Numbered from the stretch's first letter, positions 56,384-64,000 are shown. The stretch: DNA of 64,000 nucleotides from Mycobacterium sp. ACS4331 (GCF_001667265.1 NZ_LZHW01000031.1:124001-188000), one strand, 5' to 3'. The notes: a model not told the origin generated them from the letters alone. Numbers and translations: made by a program.

Positions 56384-57091
56384 TCAGTGCGTCTGCAGTC
56401 GCCCTGCGACGAAGTCGGCCGCCCGGTCCACCATCCCGTTGACGGTGTAGCTGCTGTGCGCTGCACGATCGAGGCTGCCGGGTTGGCAGACCGGGTCTGC
56501 CGGAGCGCAGAGATCGAGGGTCTTGCCCGCATACGGCGCTCCGAGCACCAACGGCGGGGATCCGCGGCGCGCGAGTTGGACCACCTCACTGGAAGGTGTG
56601 CCGAACAGGGTCACGGCCGCAACGTGTTCGGCGATCGCTGTCGGCAGCACTCCGTCGATGCCGGCGGGAAGGACGACGCCCGCCGGAACGGTGTCCGAGG
56701 TCACGTAGGCACTCACCGCAGCACCCTGGGAGTAGCCGCCCAACACGATGTCGGTGTCGGGACACCGCTCGACCAGTCGCCGGATGTGCCCGCTCGCATC
56801 GGCGACACCCTCCGCGGCGCGACCGAAATCCAGCGACGCCGGGTAGTTGACCGCATATGCCCCAACAGTCCGCTCCGGAAGTCGAGACTGCAGAGATGAT
56901 GCCAACGCGTCACCGACCCGGCCGAGTCCCGACGGTTCGAATGTGCCTCTCGCGAAGACGAGTTCGACATCCGGGCACCCGTCCGGAGCGCCGGCGGCGA
57001 CCGGTGGCGACGCCAACACCGGCGCTGCGAGGAAGACCATCGCGAAGGCGAATACGGCAGCCCATGACGAGAACCGGTGTCTGGCGGTCAT
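56384..57091 (-). CDS. Secreted cutinase-family esterase (CULP)
   Basis: A 235-residue serine esterase with signal peptide (FAFAMVFLAAPVLASPPVAAG). Catalytic Ser lies in VLGGYSQGAAV, Asp in APADPVCQ and His in RAAHSSYTVNG; Cys residues flanking (GCPDVELVFARGT and ERCPDTDIV) form the typical disulfide. Mycobacterial cutinase-like proteins hydrolyse lipid esters at the cell surface. Its stop is only five bases from the convergent transporter stop. ATG start retained as it gives the signal peptide. Confidence 0.93.
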   Translation of the reverse strand: MTARHRFSSWAAVFAFAMVFLAAPVLASPPVAAGAPDGCPDVELVFARGTFEPSGLGRVGDALASSLQSRLPERTVGAYAVNYPASLDFGRAAEGVADASGHIRRLVERCPDTDIVLGGYSQGAAVSAYVTSDTVPAGVVLPAGIDGVLPTAIAEHVAAVTLFGTPSSEVVQLARRGSPPLVLGAPYAGKTLDLCAPADPVCQPGSLDRAAHSSYTVNGMVDRAADFVAGRLQTH

Positions 57092-57163
57092 AGCTGCTCC
57101 TCGAATGAGCCGGTTAGCTCAGAGGCGGCCGGCTGAGATGGTGTGCTCCAGTCGTAGTCACTC

Positions 57164-57480
57164 AACGCCGGCGGCAGTGCCGATTCTTCCCGGAGTCGAT
57201 CGGGACACCGACCCACCGGCGGCTCGTACGTCCCGTGGCGCAGTGCTCAGCGGTGTTCCAGCGGGTGAGCTTGTCTGAGTTTCTCACCACCCAGACCTGG
57301 GTGATGAGCCCATCGCGAACCTCAAGTGCCGCAACGGCAATGGTGACGCGTCACGCTGCATCCGCAGACCCGCCTGGCTGTTCACGTCGACCACAGGGCT
57401 CGACTCGGCGCTGGGCGGACACCGCGAGTGGGCGGCAGGGTGCAGATGACCGGCAGCGAGGCCAAGGCGTTCAAACACCG
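57164..57480 (-). pseudogene. Remnant of a SigJ-type sigma factor (C-terminal SnoaL-like domain)
   Basis: On the minus strand the translation VTIAVAALEVRDGLITQVWV followed by VRNSDKLTRWN reads like the end of SigJ-type ECF sigma factors, whose C-terminal SnoaL-like domain closes with a segment such as V-RNPDKL. Upstream, in a different frame, PVVDVNSQAGLRMQRD continues the same domain (usual form: pv-VNG-pG-l). The two pieces are separated by a frame change near 57345-57355 and no sigma-2 or sigma-4 region remains. I therefore read it as a degraded fragment. Exact ends are approximate. Confidence 0.5.
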
Positions 57481-57596
57481 GATCACCGAGTGGAGCTGTC
57501 CGCCCGTCGATGACGAGGAGGCTCCGGTGGCCGGGCGGGCGCTTCAGGCACCGGGCCCGGGTGGCGCCTCAGACCAGGCAAGTCCCGACCCGGACG

Positions 57597-57854
57597 CTAG
57601 TCCGCGTCGCGGAAATACGGTTCGACCGTGCCGCTGAGCTTGACGACCATCGGATTTCCGCGGCGATCCCTGGCGGTGGGGACTTCAACCCGCACCCAAC
57701 CCTCGGCAACGTTGTACTCGTGCACGTTGGTCTTCTCGGCGCCGTTGAAGCGAATACCCACGCCGCGCAGAAGCGCCTCCTCGTTGTATCCGTCGCTACG
57801 CGGATCGATGGAGAGGTGATTCGGGGGAACGTCGGTGTTCTGGTCCTGGGACAT
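57597..57854 (-). CDS. DUF3297 family protein
   Basis: An 85-residue protein matching the DUF3297 pattern: PPNHLSIDPRSDGYNEEALL, RGVGIRFNGAEKTNVHEYNV, AEGWVRVEV, and MVVKLSGTVEPYFRDAD. The family is widespread in proteobacteria and actinobacteria and has no known function. A GGAAG five bases before the ATG supports the start. It stands alone between the sigma-factor remnant and a 310-base gap. Confidence 0.88.
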   Translation of the reverse strand: MSQDQNTDVPPNHLSIDPRSDGYNEEALLRGVGIRFNGAEKTNVHEYNVAEGWVRVEVPTARDRRGNPMVVKLSGTVEPYFRDAD

Positions 57855-58166
57855 GATCGCTTCCGTTGAATGCTGTGTACTGCTTGGCTCTGTCCCTCAG
57901 AACTTACGCGACCGTGTGGTCGCACTCGGTGAGCGCGTCCCTGGGGCGGTGTCGTCACACGCATCCCCTGGCGCCTGCGCTCCGAATCGGCGTCGTGCTC
58001 CTGAGTCAACCTGCGGCAGTCCAACCAGACGAAACGGGCGCATGTGATCGTCAGACGCCGAGCCGAGCACACCACGCCGAGATGGCAAGCTCCCTCACCG
58101 AGCCGTTCATCGGCCGCGGATTCCGCATCTGTGGCACGCTGCGAACGCCCGTAGGAGCATGAGACG
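57855..58166. other. Divergent intergenic region, no gene recognised
   Basis: About 310 bases between the DUF3297 gene and the GH16 lipoprotein gene. Open frames here have no family resemblance or ribosome-binding sites. It should hold promoters for both flanking genes; no clear -10/-35 pair stands out. Confidence 0.4.
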
Positions 58167-59006
58167 ATGTCCCGCTCGAGGCACGGTGCACGGTGTTGGT
58201 CATTGGCCGTTGCAGTGTCGCTCGTACTCGCCGGGTGCACCGGCACCACCGAAGACCACTGGGCCGACGAATTCGACGGGCCGGCGGGCTCATCCGCGGA
58301 TCCCTCGGTATGGACCAACGACGTCGGCAATGACCAATTCGATGGTTGGGGCAACAACGAACTGCAGTGGTACACAGCCGGTCCGGCAAACGCTGCGCTC
58401 GACGGCGAAGGAAACCTCGTCATCACGGCCAGGGACGGAACACCGGCGGGACCCTGCCACACCGTGCCGCTGTGCCCATACACCTCGGCCCGGCTCACCA
58501 CGCGCCATCGGATGGAGGTGGAGTCGGGACGGGTCGAGGTCCGGGCCAAGCTGCCCACCGACGTCGGGTTGCTGCCGGCCATATGGCTGCTCGGGCCCGG
58601 TGAGTGGCCCGAGGGCGGAGAGATCGACATCGCCGAGGTCGTCGGCGGGGAGCCGACAACCATCTACGGGTCCGCTCACGGCCCCGGCTACTCGGATGAC
58701 GAGGGCCCCTCAGCCTCGACGGAGTTGGCCGGCGACGCCGCCGACGATTTCCATGTGTACGCCGTCAACAAGAGGCCGGACCGGGTCACCTGGTCGGTCG
58801 ACGGCGCGGAGTACGCATCTCTGCGCCGCACGGACATCCCGGCCGACAAGCGGTGGGTGCTGGACAGGCCGATGGCGGTGGTCCTCAACCTGGCGGTCGG
58901 TGGCACCTGGCCCGGCGACCCCGACGACTCGACGTCATTTCCGGCGCGCATGCAGGTCGACTACGTGCGGGTGGCCGGGGACATCAAGCAGCCGGTCGAT
59001 CACTGA
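58167..59006 (+). CDS. Glycoside hydrolase family 16 lipoprotein
   Basis: A 279-residue secreted enzyme. The signal sequence ends in the lipobox VLAGC, so the mature protein is lipid-anchored at Cys23. Catalytic residues of GH16 are in GGEIDIAEVVG (E-I-D-I-A-E, nucleophile and acid/base Glu). Substrate-side features are WGNNELQWYT, LLPAIWLLGPGEWPEGGEID and YGSAHGPGYS. The family cleaves beta-1,3- or mixed beta-glucans; mycobacterial members are of unknown substrate. Start ATG gives the charged N-region MSRSRHGAR. Confidence 0.92.
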   Translation: MSRSRHGARCWSLAVAVSLVLAGCTGTTEDHWADEFDGPAGSSADPSVWTNDVGNDQFDGWGNNELQWYTAGPANAALDGEGNLVITARDGTPAGPCHTVPLCPYTSARLTTRHRMEVESGRVEVRAKLPTDVGLLPAIWLLGPGEWPEGGEIDIAEVVGGEPTTIYGSAHGPGYSDDEGPSASTELAGDAADDFHVYAVNKRPDRVTWSVDGAEYASLRRTDIPADKRWVLDRPMAVVLNLAVGGTWPGDPDDSTSFPARMQVDYVRVAGDIKQPVDH

Positions 59007-59201
59007 GCCTGAATCACCGACAGCATGGCGAAGTCTGCGAAACGTGTCCTTGGGCTGGTCGGTGGTGTTCGGCGTCGCTAGAAGCAGAGATTGAGATTCG
59101 AGGCAGCCCCACTCGGATCACGCCGTCGGCAGGGACATACCGGGGGTGGAGCGCAAACAAACCTGTCGCGCCAAGTGGTGGCAACGCCCTACCGTGCTGG
59201 T

Positions 59202-59693
59202 GTGGCTCCGACACCTCTGACCATCCGTCCCTTGACCGGCCCAGCGGAGTTTCCAGCACTCATCGAAATCTGGCGCGGAGCGGTCGAAGCGACGCACGAC
59301 TTCCTCGACGAGGCAGACCGTCAGGCGATCGAGGTGGGTATGCGCGACGAGTACCTGCATGCCGTCACTGTGTCAGTGGCTGACTCCGGCGCGGGCCCAG
59401 TCGGGTTCTCCGGAGTCGCGGGCCAGAAACTGGAGATGCTGTTCATTGCCGAATCCGCCCGCGGAACCGGCATCGGGACCACACTGCTGCGACACGCGAT
59501 CAGCGAGTTCGACGTCTCCAAGGTCGACGTCAACGAACAAAACACTCAGGCGCTGGGTTTCTACGAGCACCACGGATTCGTCGTGGTCGGGCGGAGCGAG
59601 ACCGACGATGCCGGTCGGCCGTACCCGATCCTGCATCTCAGCAGGCAGGGATATTTGCCGTCGGAGATTCGAACTCGCATCGGCGTGGTTTGA
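59202..59693 (+). CDS. GNAT-family N-acetyltransferase (YjaB-like)
   Basis: A 163-residue GNAT enzyme. LTIRPLTGPAEFPALIEIWR starts the fold; LEMLFIAESARGTGIGTTLL holds the acetyl-CoA pyrophosphate-binding R-G-x-G-I-G loop; KVDVNEQNTQALGFYEHHGF is motif B with the family N and Tyr. It resembles YjaB-type acetyltransferases of unknown substrate. The open frame extends 111 bases upstream without homology; the GTG is preceded by TACCGT six bases away and lacks a ribosome-binding site, so it may be leaderless. Confidence 0.85.
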   Translation: MAPTPLTIRPLTGPAEFPALIEIWRGAVEATHDFLDEADRQAIEVGMRDEYLHAVTVSVADSGAGPVGFSGVAGQKLEMLFIAESARGTGIGTTLLRHAISEFDVSKVDVNEQNTQALGFYEHHGFVVVGRSETDDAGRPYPILHLSRQGYLPSEIRTRIGVV

Positions 59694-59751
59694 CCTCTTG
59701 TTTGAAGGTGTCGGCTGACCGGACTACACGCCGGTGTCGGTGAACGCGCTG

Positions 59752-60205
59752 TCAGTCGAACGTCGAGTTGATGCGCTGGATGAGCTTCTCAAAGTTGTCG
59801 AGTGTGGCCTCCCCGAGACCGTCGAGCACCGCCGGATCTCGCAGCAACTGTTCCGCCGGTCGGTAGTGGTCGAACTTCCCCCCGACGCACCTTCTCAAGC
59901 CGGTGGATGATCCGGTCGCCGTGCGGCAGGTCGCCCTCGGCGACCGTCGTGCCGAACGCTGCGTTATACCGACTCAGGTACTCGTCCACGGCGAAGATCC
60001 TCGACATCAGCATGCTTGCGGCTGATGATCTCGCCGACCTGGATCAGGCGGCTTTCCCGGGATGCGGACGGCGGCGAGCGCGGCTTCCAGCTTCCCCGCG
60101 CCTTCGGTCCCGGAGTCGATTAGCACGGTGACGTCGAGCGCTCGCCCGATCAGCGCGACGAAGGCTGGGATGTTGGAGGCACCGCCGGCCGGGAGCACCC
60201 TCACG
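59752..60205 (-). pseudogene. Degraded OLD-type nuclease C-terminal (TOPRIM) remnant
   Basis: Minus-strand pieces in changing frames reconstruct the end of an OLD-family ATPase-nuclease: LPAGGASNIPAFVALIGR, DVTVLIDSGTEGAGKLEAAL (TOPRIM-type Asp), then LIQVGEIISRKHADVED, IFAVDEYLSRYNAAFGTTVA with GDLPHGDRIIHRLEKV, and finally KFDHYRPAEQLLRDP running to GEATLDNFEKLIQRINSTFD and a stop at 59752-59754. At least three frameshifts separate them and the ATPase half is absent. This is a decaying fragment of a defence-type nuclease. Boundaries at the high-coordinate end are approximate. Confidence 0.65.
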
Positions 60206-60385
60206 GGTGGACCGCGGCGGCGATCTCGGCGCGGGTGCTCGGGTTGGCGATGGCGTACTGGACCTTCGAGCAGTGATGAGTCATGCCCGTGATCATGTGG
60301 CTGACACCGGCAAGATGATGTGCGGGCCGCGTTCATGCAGGCCGCGACGCCGGGTACCTGGCAGCTCCGCTCACTGAGGCTGCCG

Positions 60386-61333
60386 TTAGTTCCGGTTGAG
60401 GCCGTGTTCACGGGTCATCAGTGCCTTCTTATAGTGCGACTCGGCCTTGTCGACTTCCGATGGCGATGTGCTGGGTCCGAACACCCGGAGGATGCTGAAC
60501 ACGAAGTGCCGGGCATGGTCGGTTTTGCCGCCGCCGGCCCCGATGCTGACCTTGGCGAGGTCCCGGAGTGCGCGGTTGCCGCCGTGGCCGTCCTGGGCGT
60601 AGGACCGCCAGCGTTGCAGAATCCGTTCTGCACCATCGGCCTTTCCGACGTACTGCTTGCCGTTCGATGCGTCGGTGATTAGGTAGATGCCCTGCACCTG
60701 CGATAGGGCTACCTGCCATGCCTCGTAGCGACGGTCCGACACCATCTCGAGGAGTTCGTGGAAGGTGAGCAGCACGTTGTCGAATCCGGGGAACGGCACC
60801 CTGTCGCGGTCGGCGATCTCAAGAACAGGCATGTGCGCGGCGTTGGTCGCCCGCCGGTGCCAGGTACGCGGAGTGTCCCACTCGATGACGAGCCGGTTCA
60901 CAAGCGGTTTCAGGATGTCGCTTCGGCGCAGATCGAAGTAGCGGACTTCTGCTGTACGCTCGGCGACGATCTCGCCACGATTCTCGAACGCACCCCAGAG
61001 CCGCGACCGCTTCTTGCCGTCAGCGACCAATACCACCCAATAGCGCTCAGGGTCGGCGGGGAACTGGCGGGGTGAGGCGCCCTGAAACCGTGTGTACTCG
61101 CGGACTTTCTCCTCGGTCAGATCGTCGGGCCCCCGCAAACCCAGGGCTTCACCGGTGTTGAAGCTGTGCCGGATCACGCGGATATCGTCGAGCCCAATGG
61201 GCGGATCGTGCTCGGCGCCGATTGCGGCGAGCACGTGACCGAGGGTCAGGAAGGCACCTGCGCCTGGGGAATCAACCTCTGTGCGATCGGGCTCGTCCAC
61301 GCGGGTGAGACTACGGCCGCAGGCACAGTGCAT
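60386..61333 (-). CDS. GIY-YIG nuclease-domain protein
   Basis: A 315-residue protein with an N-terminal domain of unknown fold (LTLGHVLAAIGAEHDPPIGL, RYWVVLVADGKKRSRLWGAF) and a C-terminal GIY-YIG domain: QGIYLITDASNGKQYVGKAD, then ILQRWRSYAQDGHGGNRALR and HFVFSILRVFG with the Glu in DKAESHYKKALMTREHGLN. All hallmark residues (G-I-Y, Y-V-G, Arg, Glu, Asn) are present, so activity is plausible. Such proteins occur in phage-defence and mobile-element cargo. Start uncertain: ATG here, with 42 more open bases upstream and a GTG at 61300; no clear ribosome-binding site. Confidence 0.78.
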   Translation of the reverse strand: MHCACGRSLTRVDEPDRTEVDSPGAGAFLTLGHVLAAIGAEHDPPIGLDDIRVIRHSFNTGEALGLRGPDDLTEEKVREYTRFQGASPRQFPADPERYWVVLVADGKKRSRLWGAFENRGEIVAERTAEVRYFDLRRSDILKPLVNRLVIEWDTPRTWHRRATNAAHMPVLEIADRDRVPFPGFDNVLLTFHELLEMVSDRRYEAWQVALSQVQGIYLITDASNGKQYVGKADGAERILQRWRSYAQDGHGGNRALRDLAKVSIGAGGGKTDHARHFVFSILRVFGPSTSPSEVDKAESHYKKALMTREHGLNRN

Positions 61334-61654
61334 GCCGATAAACCGCGGAACCGATCTGGGCTCCGCTGCGTCCAATTCAGAACAGCCGCCGACGATCTAA
61401 ACGACCCGCCCGTCTTACCGCCGGCAGTGCAGTCGCACCTCGAACAGGAGCTGGCGTGGGGGCGACTGCTGCGCGCTACGGCAGATCCCTGGCAATGAAG
61501 TTACCGGCGGAATTGCGGGGGCAAACACACCGATTCCGACCGTCGTGTAACAGCTCTACCGATGGGTGGAGACAAGATCGCTGTGGTAACACTCGAATCC
61601 AACAGCACGTAAGCATGACGTCGGCGCCAGCAGTCACGCTAGGGATGGGGAACC
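61334..61654. other. Divergent intergenic region between the GIY-YIG and RES-remnant genes
   Basis: About 320 bases, less GC-rich than the chromosome around it in places. No gene recognised. GGGGAACC immediately before 61655 is the ribosome-binding site of the RES-type gene. Confidence 0.4.
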
Positions 61655-62393
61655 ATGGGATTCGCGAAGAACGCCATGATGGCAGCCGATGAGGACGGCT
61701 ACTGGCCGTCGGACAAGTCGATATGTCCAGCACACCTCAATGACTCGTACCTGCGGGCACTTGTAGAGCGCAACCTCGACGAGGAAACCTGTTCGTACTG
61801 CGGCGCGTCTAGCGATGGGTCCGAAGAACCTGTAGCTGCGTCACTCGACATTGTGCTATCGGCATTCATCAGCGCAGCCTCCCGCTTCTACGAACGGGCC
61901 GACGGTCCGATCGAGTTCGACGGCGAAACGATGGTCAAGACCTGCGATGCAGACGACGTCCTCGATGACCTGATGCCACCAGGCGACGGCTATGTCGATG
62001 AGATCCGCGGCGACATGGCGAAAGCGATGCGCGACACCCTCTGGCTACCAGCGAACTGGGCCCGCCTCGCTCCGGATGAGGTTCGACCCCGCGCAGCTTG
62101 ACCGCTTCTTCATGACGCGGTTCCTGCGACGCTTCGTCGCAGATGTCATCAAGCCAGTCGAGCTGGATGCTCGAGAACACATCGAATATGTCCCTACGCA
62201 GGTGTTCACGGAGTACATCCGACAGTCGTTCCCCGGACGGCTGGACGGGATGATCTTCCCGAGTGCGCAAGGGGCAGGTTCCAACGTCGTTCTGTTCTAC
62301 GACAACGAGTTCGTGAAGGACGAAGGGAAGGCGAACGACTACACGCGGTTGGTCCTGGTGTCAGGCTCGGCCGAGAAGCACACCATCGCATGA
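61655..62393 (+). pseudogene. Internally deleted HEPN/RES-domain toxin gene
   Basis: The first 148 codons encode a HEPN/RES N-terminal domain: MGFAKNAMMAADEDGYWPSD, a zinc-ribbon-like CPAHL and CSYCGASS, and helices to TLWLPANWARLAPDEV, ending at a stop at 62099-62101. The next frame, overlapping, continues MRFDPAQLDRFFMTRFLRR and then EHIEYVPTQVFTEYIRQ, GLDG-like RLDGMIFPS and NVVLFYDN, which are the C-terminal part of a RES domain. The middle of the RES domain (normally about 150-200 residues with the NAD+-binding Arg/Tyr) is missing and the frame is shifted. RES proteins are NAD+-degrading toxins; this one should be inactive. Clear ribosome-binding site at the 5' end. Confidence 0.68.
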
Positions 62394-62399
62394 GAAGCT

Positions 62400-62652
62400 G
62401 AGTGCCCTGCAGGGCGTCGAGGTACGCATCCGCCGCCTCTCGCAAGGTGACACCTCTGGGTGTCGCCTGCACTCCGCGACTGCGGTCTACGCGCTCACCC
62501 TTGCACGCGTCGATCGCGTCCTGCAGCCACGTGAACCGGCGCCGCTGTTGCTGCCGCTTTCCGTCGGCCCTGCCAGTCTCGATGCGGACCTCGTAGCGGG
62601 CCGCCCCGCTGGACAGCTCGACGACCTTCACGTAGGCGGGGATGCGCGCCAT
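62400..62652 (-). pseudogene. 5' fragment of a tyrosine-recombinase (phage/ICE integrase) gene
   Basis: The minus strand encodes MARIPAYVKVVELSSGAARY, EVRIETGRADGKRQQQRRRF and LREAADAYLDALQG, the arm-binding N-terminal domain and start of the SAM-like core-binding domain of actinobacterial integrases. After about 83 codons similarity stops at roughly 62400, exactly where the RES remnant ends, and the catalytic domain is missing. It sits about 120 bases from the tRNA-derived attachment site, as expected of an integrase gene. Confidence 0.65.
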
Positions 62653-62734
62653 GACGGTGACGGTGCACGGCGATACCGACGTTGAGTGTCACCTCGTGTC
62701 ATCAGGCTCGAATCGGAGCGTCTCCGGAGACGAG

Positions 62735-62767
62735 AAAACCCCTTCCGATGCTGTTCGGAAGGGGTTT
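62735..62767 (-). terminator. Intrinsic terminator after the tRNA-Pro 3' end
   Basis: Perfect 13-bp stem AAACCCCTTCCGA / TCGGAAGGGGTTT with a 6-base loop, followed on the minus strand by TTTTCTCG. A textbook intrinsic terminator, 7 bases past the tRNA 3' end. Confidence 0.8.
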
Positions 62768-62773
62768 CGCTAT

Positions 62774-62816
62774 GTCGGGCTGACAGGATTTGAACCTGCG
62801 ATCACTTGCCCCCCAG
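62774..62816 (-). other. Attachment site: 3' half of tRNA-Pro(GGG)
   Basis: The minus strand begins CTGGGGGGCAAG (anticodon loop with GGG and the 3' side of its stem), then GATCGCAGGTTCAAATCCTG (T arm) and TCAGCCCGACA (acceptor 3' strand and discriminator). The anticodon-stem partner CTTGC and the whole 5' half are absent; the bases upstream are unrelated. This is the displaced 3' end left when an element integrates in a tRNA gene; the crossover lies in the anticodon loop. Confidence 0.8.
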
Positions 62817-62820
62817 ACTA

Positions 62821-62957
62821 AAAGGCGGTATGCGTAAGCATCCACCACAGTCGATTTTTTGCGTTGTGGCGCAGAGGTTTAGGTTGCGTGCAGACGGTCA
62901 CGGACGAACGCGGAAAACCGTGTTTAAGTCGACGCAATGGCGGTATGAATGGCGGTA
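62821..62957 (+). repeat. Short direct repeats beside the attachment site (possible integrase arm sites)
   Basis: AATGGCGGTA occurs at 62936-62945 and 62948-62957 (12-base period) and a near copy AAAGGCGGTA at 62821-62830, all in one orientation and within 150 bases of the tRNA-derived core. This arrangement is what arm-type integrase-binding sites look like. The remaining bases 62818-63115 hold no gene that I can support. Confidence 0.4.
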
Positions 62958-63115
62958 CGACCGCACTTTGTTTCCCACGTGCCCGAGTCGCGGTCGGCAC
63001 GATGGTCAAGACAGCACACACCAAAGGCACACGCACCATGCCAAGTGACCTGAGAAAGACCGTGTCCGCTGTTAACGTTGATACCACGCTGAATTCAAAT
63101 TCTTGAGGGGGACCT

Positions 63116-64000
63116 GTGGGTAAACACGACGACCGTTGGGCCGACGGCTCCGAGGCAGGTGGATCCAGCAAGGCGCGAACTCGGAGACGAAAGCCAGGAT
63201 CGCAGTGGGACCCAGTCAAGATGTCCGCATAGGGGGAGCAGCACAACGCGGACTGGGCCCGAAAGTTTGCCGAGGAAACAGACCGAATAAGGAAGCAGAT
63301 AGAGCGAGATCGGAACCCTCTTCGTCGTAAAGTCCGACTGTTAGCCCAGGCTATAATTGCTGGCGCCGCATTCAGAATCCCATCTCGTTTCAGACGTCTT
63401 TGGCGTCGAACCTCTGAGGGTGAGAGTGCCGCGTTAATCGGGACCGGCCCCCGGTTGGTTGACGCGGAGACAGACGCTGATGCGGGTCCGGCCTACTTCT
63501 ATATAGATTCAGATGATGCAGCCCTGGTCATGGGCTTCTACCAGCAGGTCAGCGGCCTTCTCGACAGTTTGAGCCTCAGCCATCGGATCGAGAAGGTCGA
63601 GCGAGGATCGGTCTTCGGGTCCATTAAGACTTGGTTCAAGAGGCCTGCAAATAAAGAAAAGATTGCCGAAAAACTGAACGAGGCTCTCGCGGTGATAGAG
63701 CAATACGGCAAGTCGCACGTGAGTACGTCAATTGCACATGTGGACAACACCATCGCGCAAACCTTGCTGACGATCTCTCAATCGGCGGGAGACAACGACT
63801 ATGCGGTCTGTCTGCACGGGGTTATCTCGTACAGAGTCACTCTTCCGAACGGAAGTAAGCGACAGGTCTCTCGTCGCATTACGGCGCGCGAAGCAGCCAT
63901 TCTCGACAGTCGGCCGGGATTGCTCGATAATCCTCAAGGCTTACTCGGAGCGCTCAACGAGATCATCGATCTAGAAGACAATATGGCTGCACGTGAACTC
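63116..64000 (+). pseudogene. Unknown gene on lower-GC DNA, interrupted by an in-frame TAG and cut by the window edge
   Basis: One reading frame of 295 codons runs from GTG at 63116 to the last base, with a single stop, TAG at 63230-63232. The first 38 codons (MGKHDDRWADGSEAGGSS..., basic, ending VKMSA) have a good ribosome-binding site (GAGGGGG, four bases before GTG). After the TAG the same frame reads GEQHNADWARKFAEETDR, then a basic segment RRKVRLLAQAIIAGAAF, FYIDSDDAALVMGFYQQVSG, HRIEKVERGSVFGSIKTWFK, and on to the edge without another stop. No in-frame ATG/GTG/TTG exists between the TAG and 63455, so the coding-like stretch there is only translated by read-through or if the TAG is an error. 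I do not recognise the family. GC content is clearly lower than the rest of the window. Confidence 0.55.

Noticed and set aside
62719..62732. 14-base palindrome CGTCTCCGGAGACG as an attachment core
   Set aside because: It is short, has no second copy in the window and the tRNA-derived segment explains the attachment site better.
62774..62890. A complete tRNA-Pro gene on the minus strand
   Set aside because: The bases where the anticodon 5' stem, D arm and acceptor 5' strand should be do not pair with the 3' half, so only the 3' half is present.

Overview
The window is high-GC actinobacterial DNA that most resembles a fast-growing Mycobacterium (Mycolicibacterium). Pointers are a two-domain ICL2-type isocitrate lyase, a FadE5-like acyl-CoA dehydrogenase, a 13E12/DUF222 HNH protein, a monomeric NADP isocitrate dehydrogenase, an MksFEB condensin locus, a DosR-DosS pair with an adjacent Acg-type nitroreductase, a CmtR-like sensor and a cutinase. 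Gene density is high, many starts are GTG, and several genes look leaderless.

Layout. 1-6.1 kb: a catabolic run on the + strand (creatinase/ectoine-hydrolase-like M24 protein, RidA, aldehyde dehydrogenase, FadE5-like dehydrogenase, M42-type hydrolase). 6.2-15.6 kb: coiled-coil protein, class II glutamine amidotransferase, DUF222/HNH protein, ICL2 isocitrate lyase, Tex, zinc alcohol dehydrogenase. 15.7-21.8 kb: acyltransferase-3 membrane protein, small secreted protein, DUF5994 protein, isocitrate dehydrogenase with a duplicated 3' end, an unknown protein and an unlisted 43-residue basic protein. 22.1-27.7 kb: overlapping mksF-mksE-mksB (Wadjet JetABC-like) without the nuclease subunit MksG/JetD. 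27.7-34.1 kb: aminoglycoside-phosphotransferase-fold protein, rhomboid-like membrane protein, flavin amine oxidase, Pif1-type helicase with BRCT tail, and a VanY-fold cell wall protein.

34.1-45 kb is a hypoxia/redox and metal block: MgtA-type ATPase, PNPOx-like flavoprotein, SRPBCC protein, a P1B-type ATPase fused to a hemerythrin domain, a VIT-family Fe/Mn transporter, DosR, DosS and an Acg-type nitroreductase. DosR-box-like sites sit in several of its promoters, so much of the block may be one oxygen/NO-responsive regulon. 45.2-48.1 kb encodes a large secreted repeat protein. 48.1-50.5 kb is an arsenic operon (arsC, acr3, arsI/cadI) divergent from arsR, with a shared operator-promoter readable base by base. 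50.5-59.7 kb: NAD(P)-dependent dehydrogenase, a MOSC-reductase-ferredoxin fusion, an ABM-domain protein, a CmtR-like sensor with a cation exporter, cutinase, a sigma-factor remnant, DUF3297 protein, a GH16 lipoprotein and a GNAT enzyme.

59.7-64 kb is a decaying integration hot spot: pieces of an OLD-type nuclease, a GIY-YIG protein, an internally deleted HEPN/RES toxin gene, a truncated integrase, the 3' half of a tRNA-Pro(GGG) with its terminator, putative integrase arm repeats, and a lower-GC gene that runs off the right edge and carries an in-frame amber codon. All functional calls come from reading the sequence; no database search was run.
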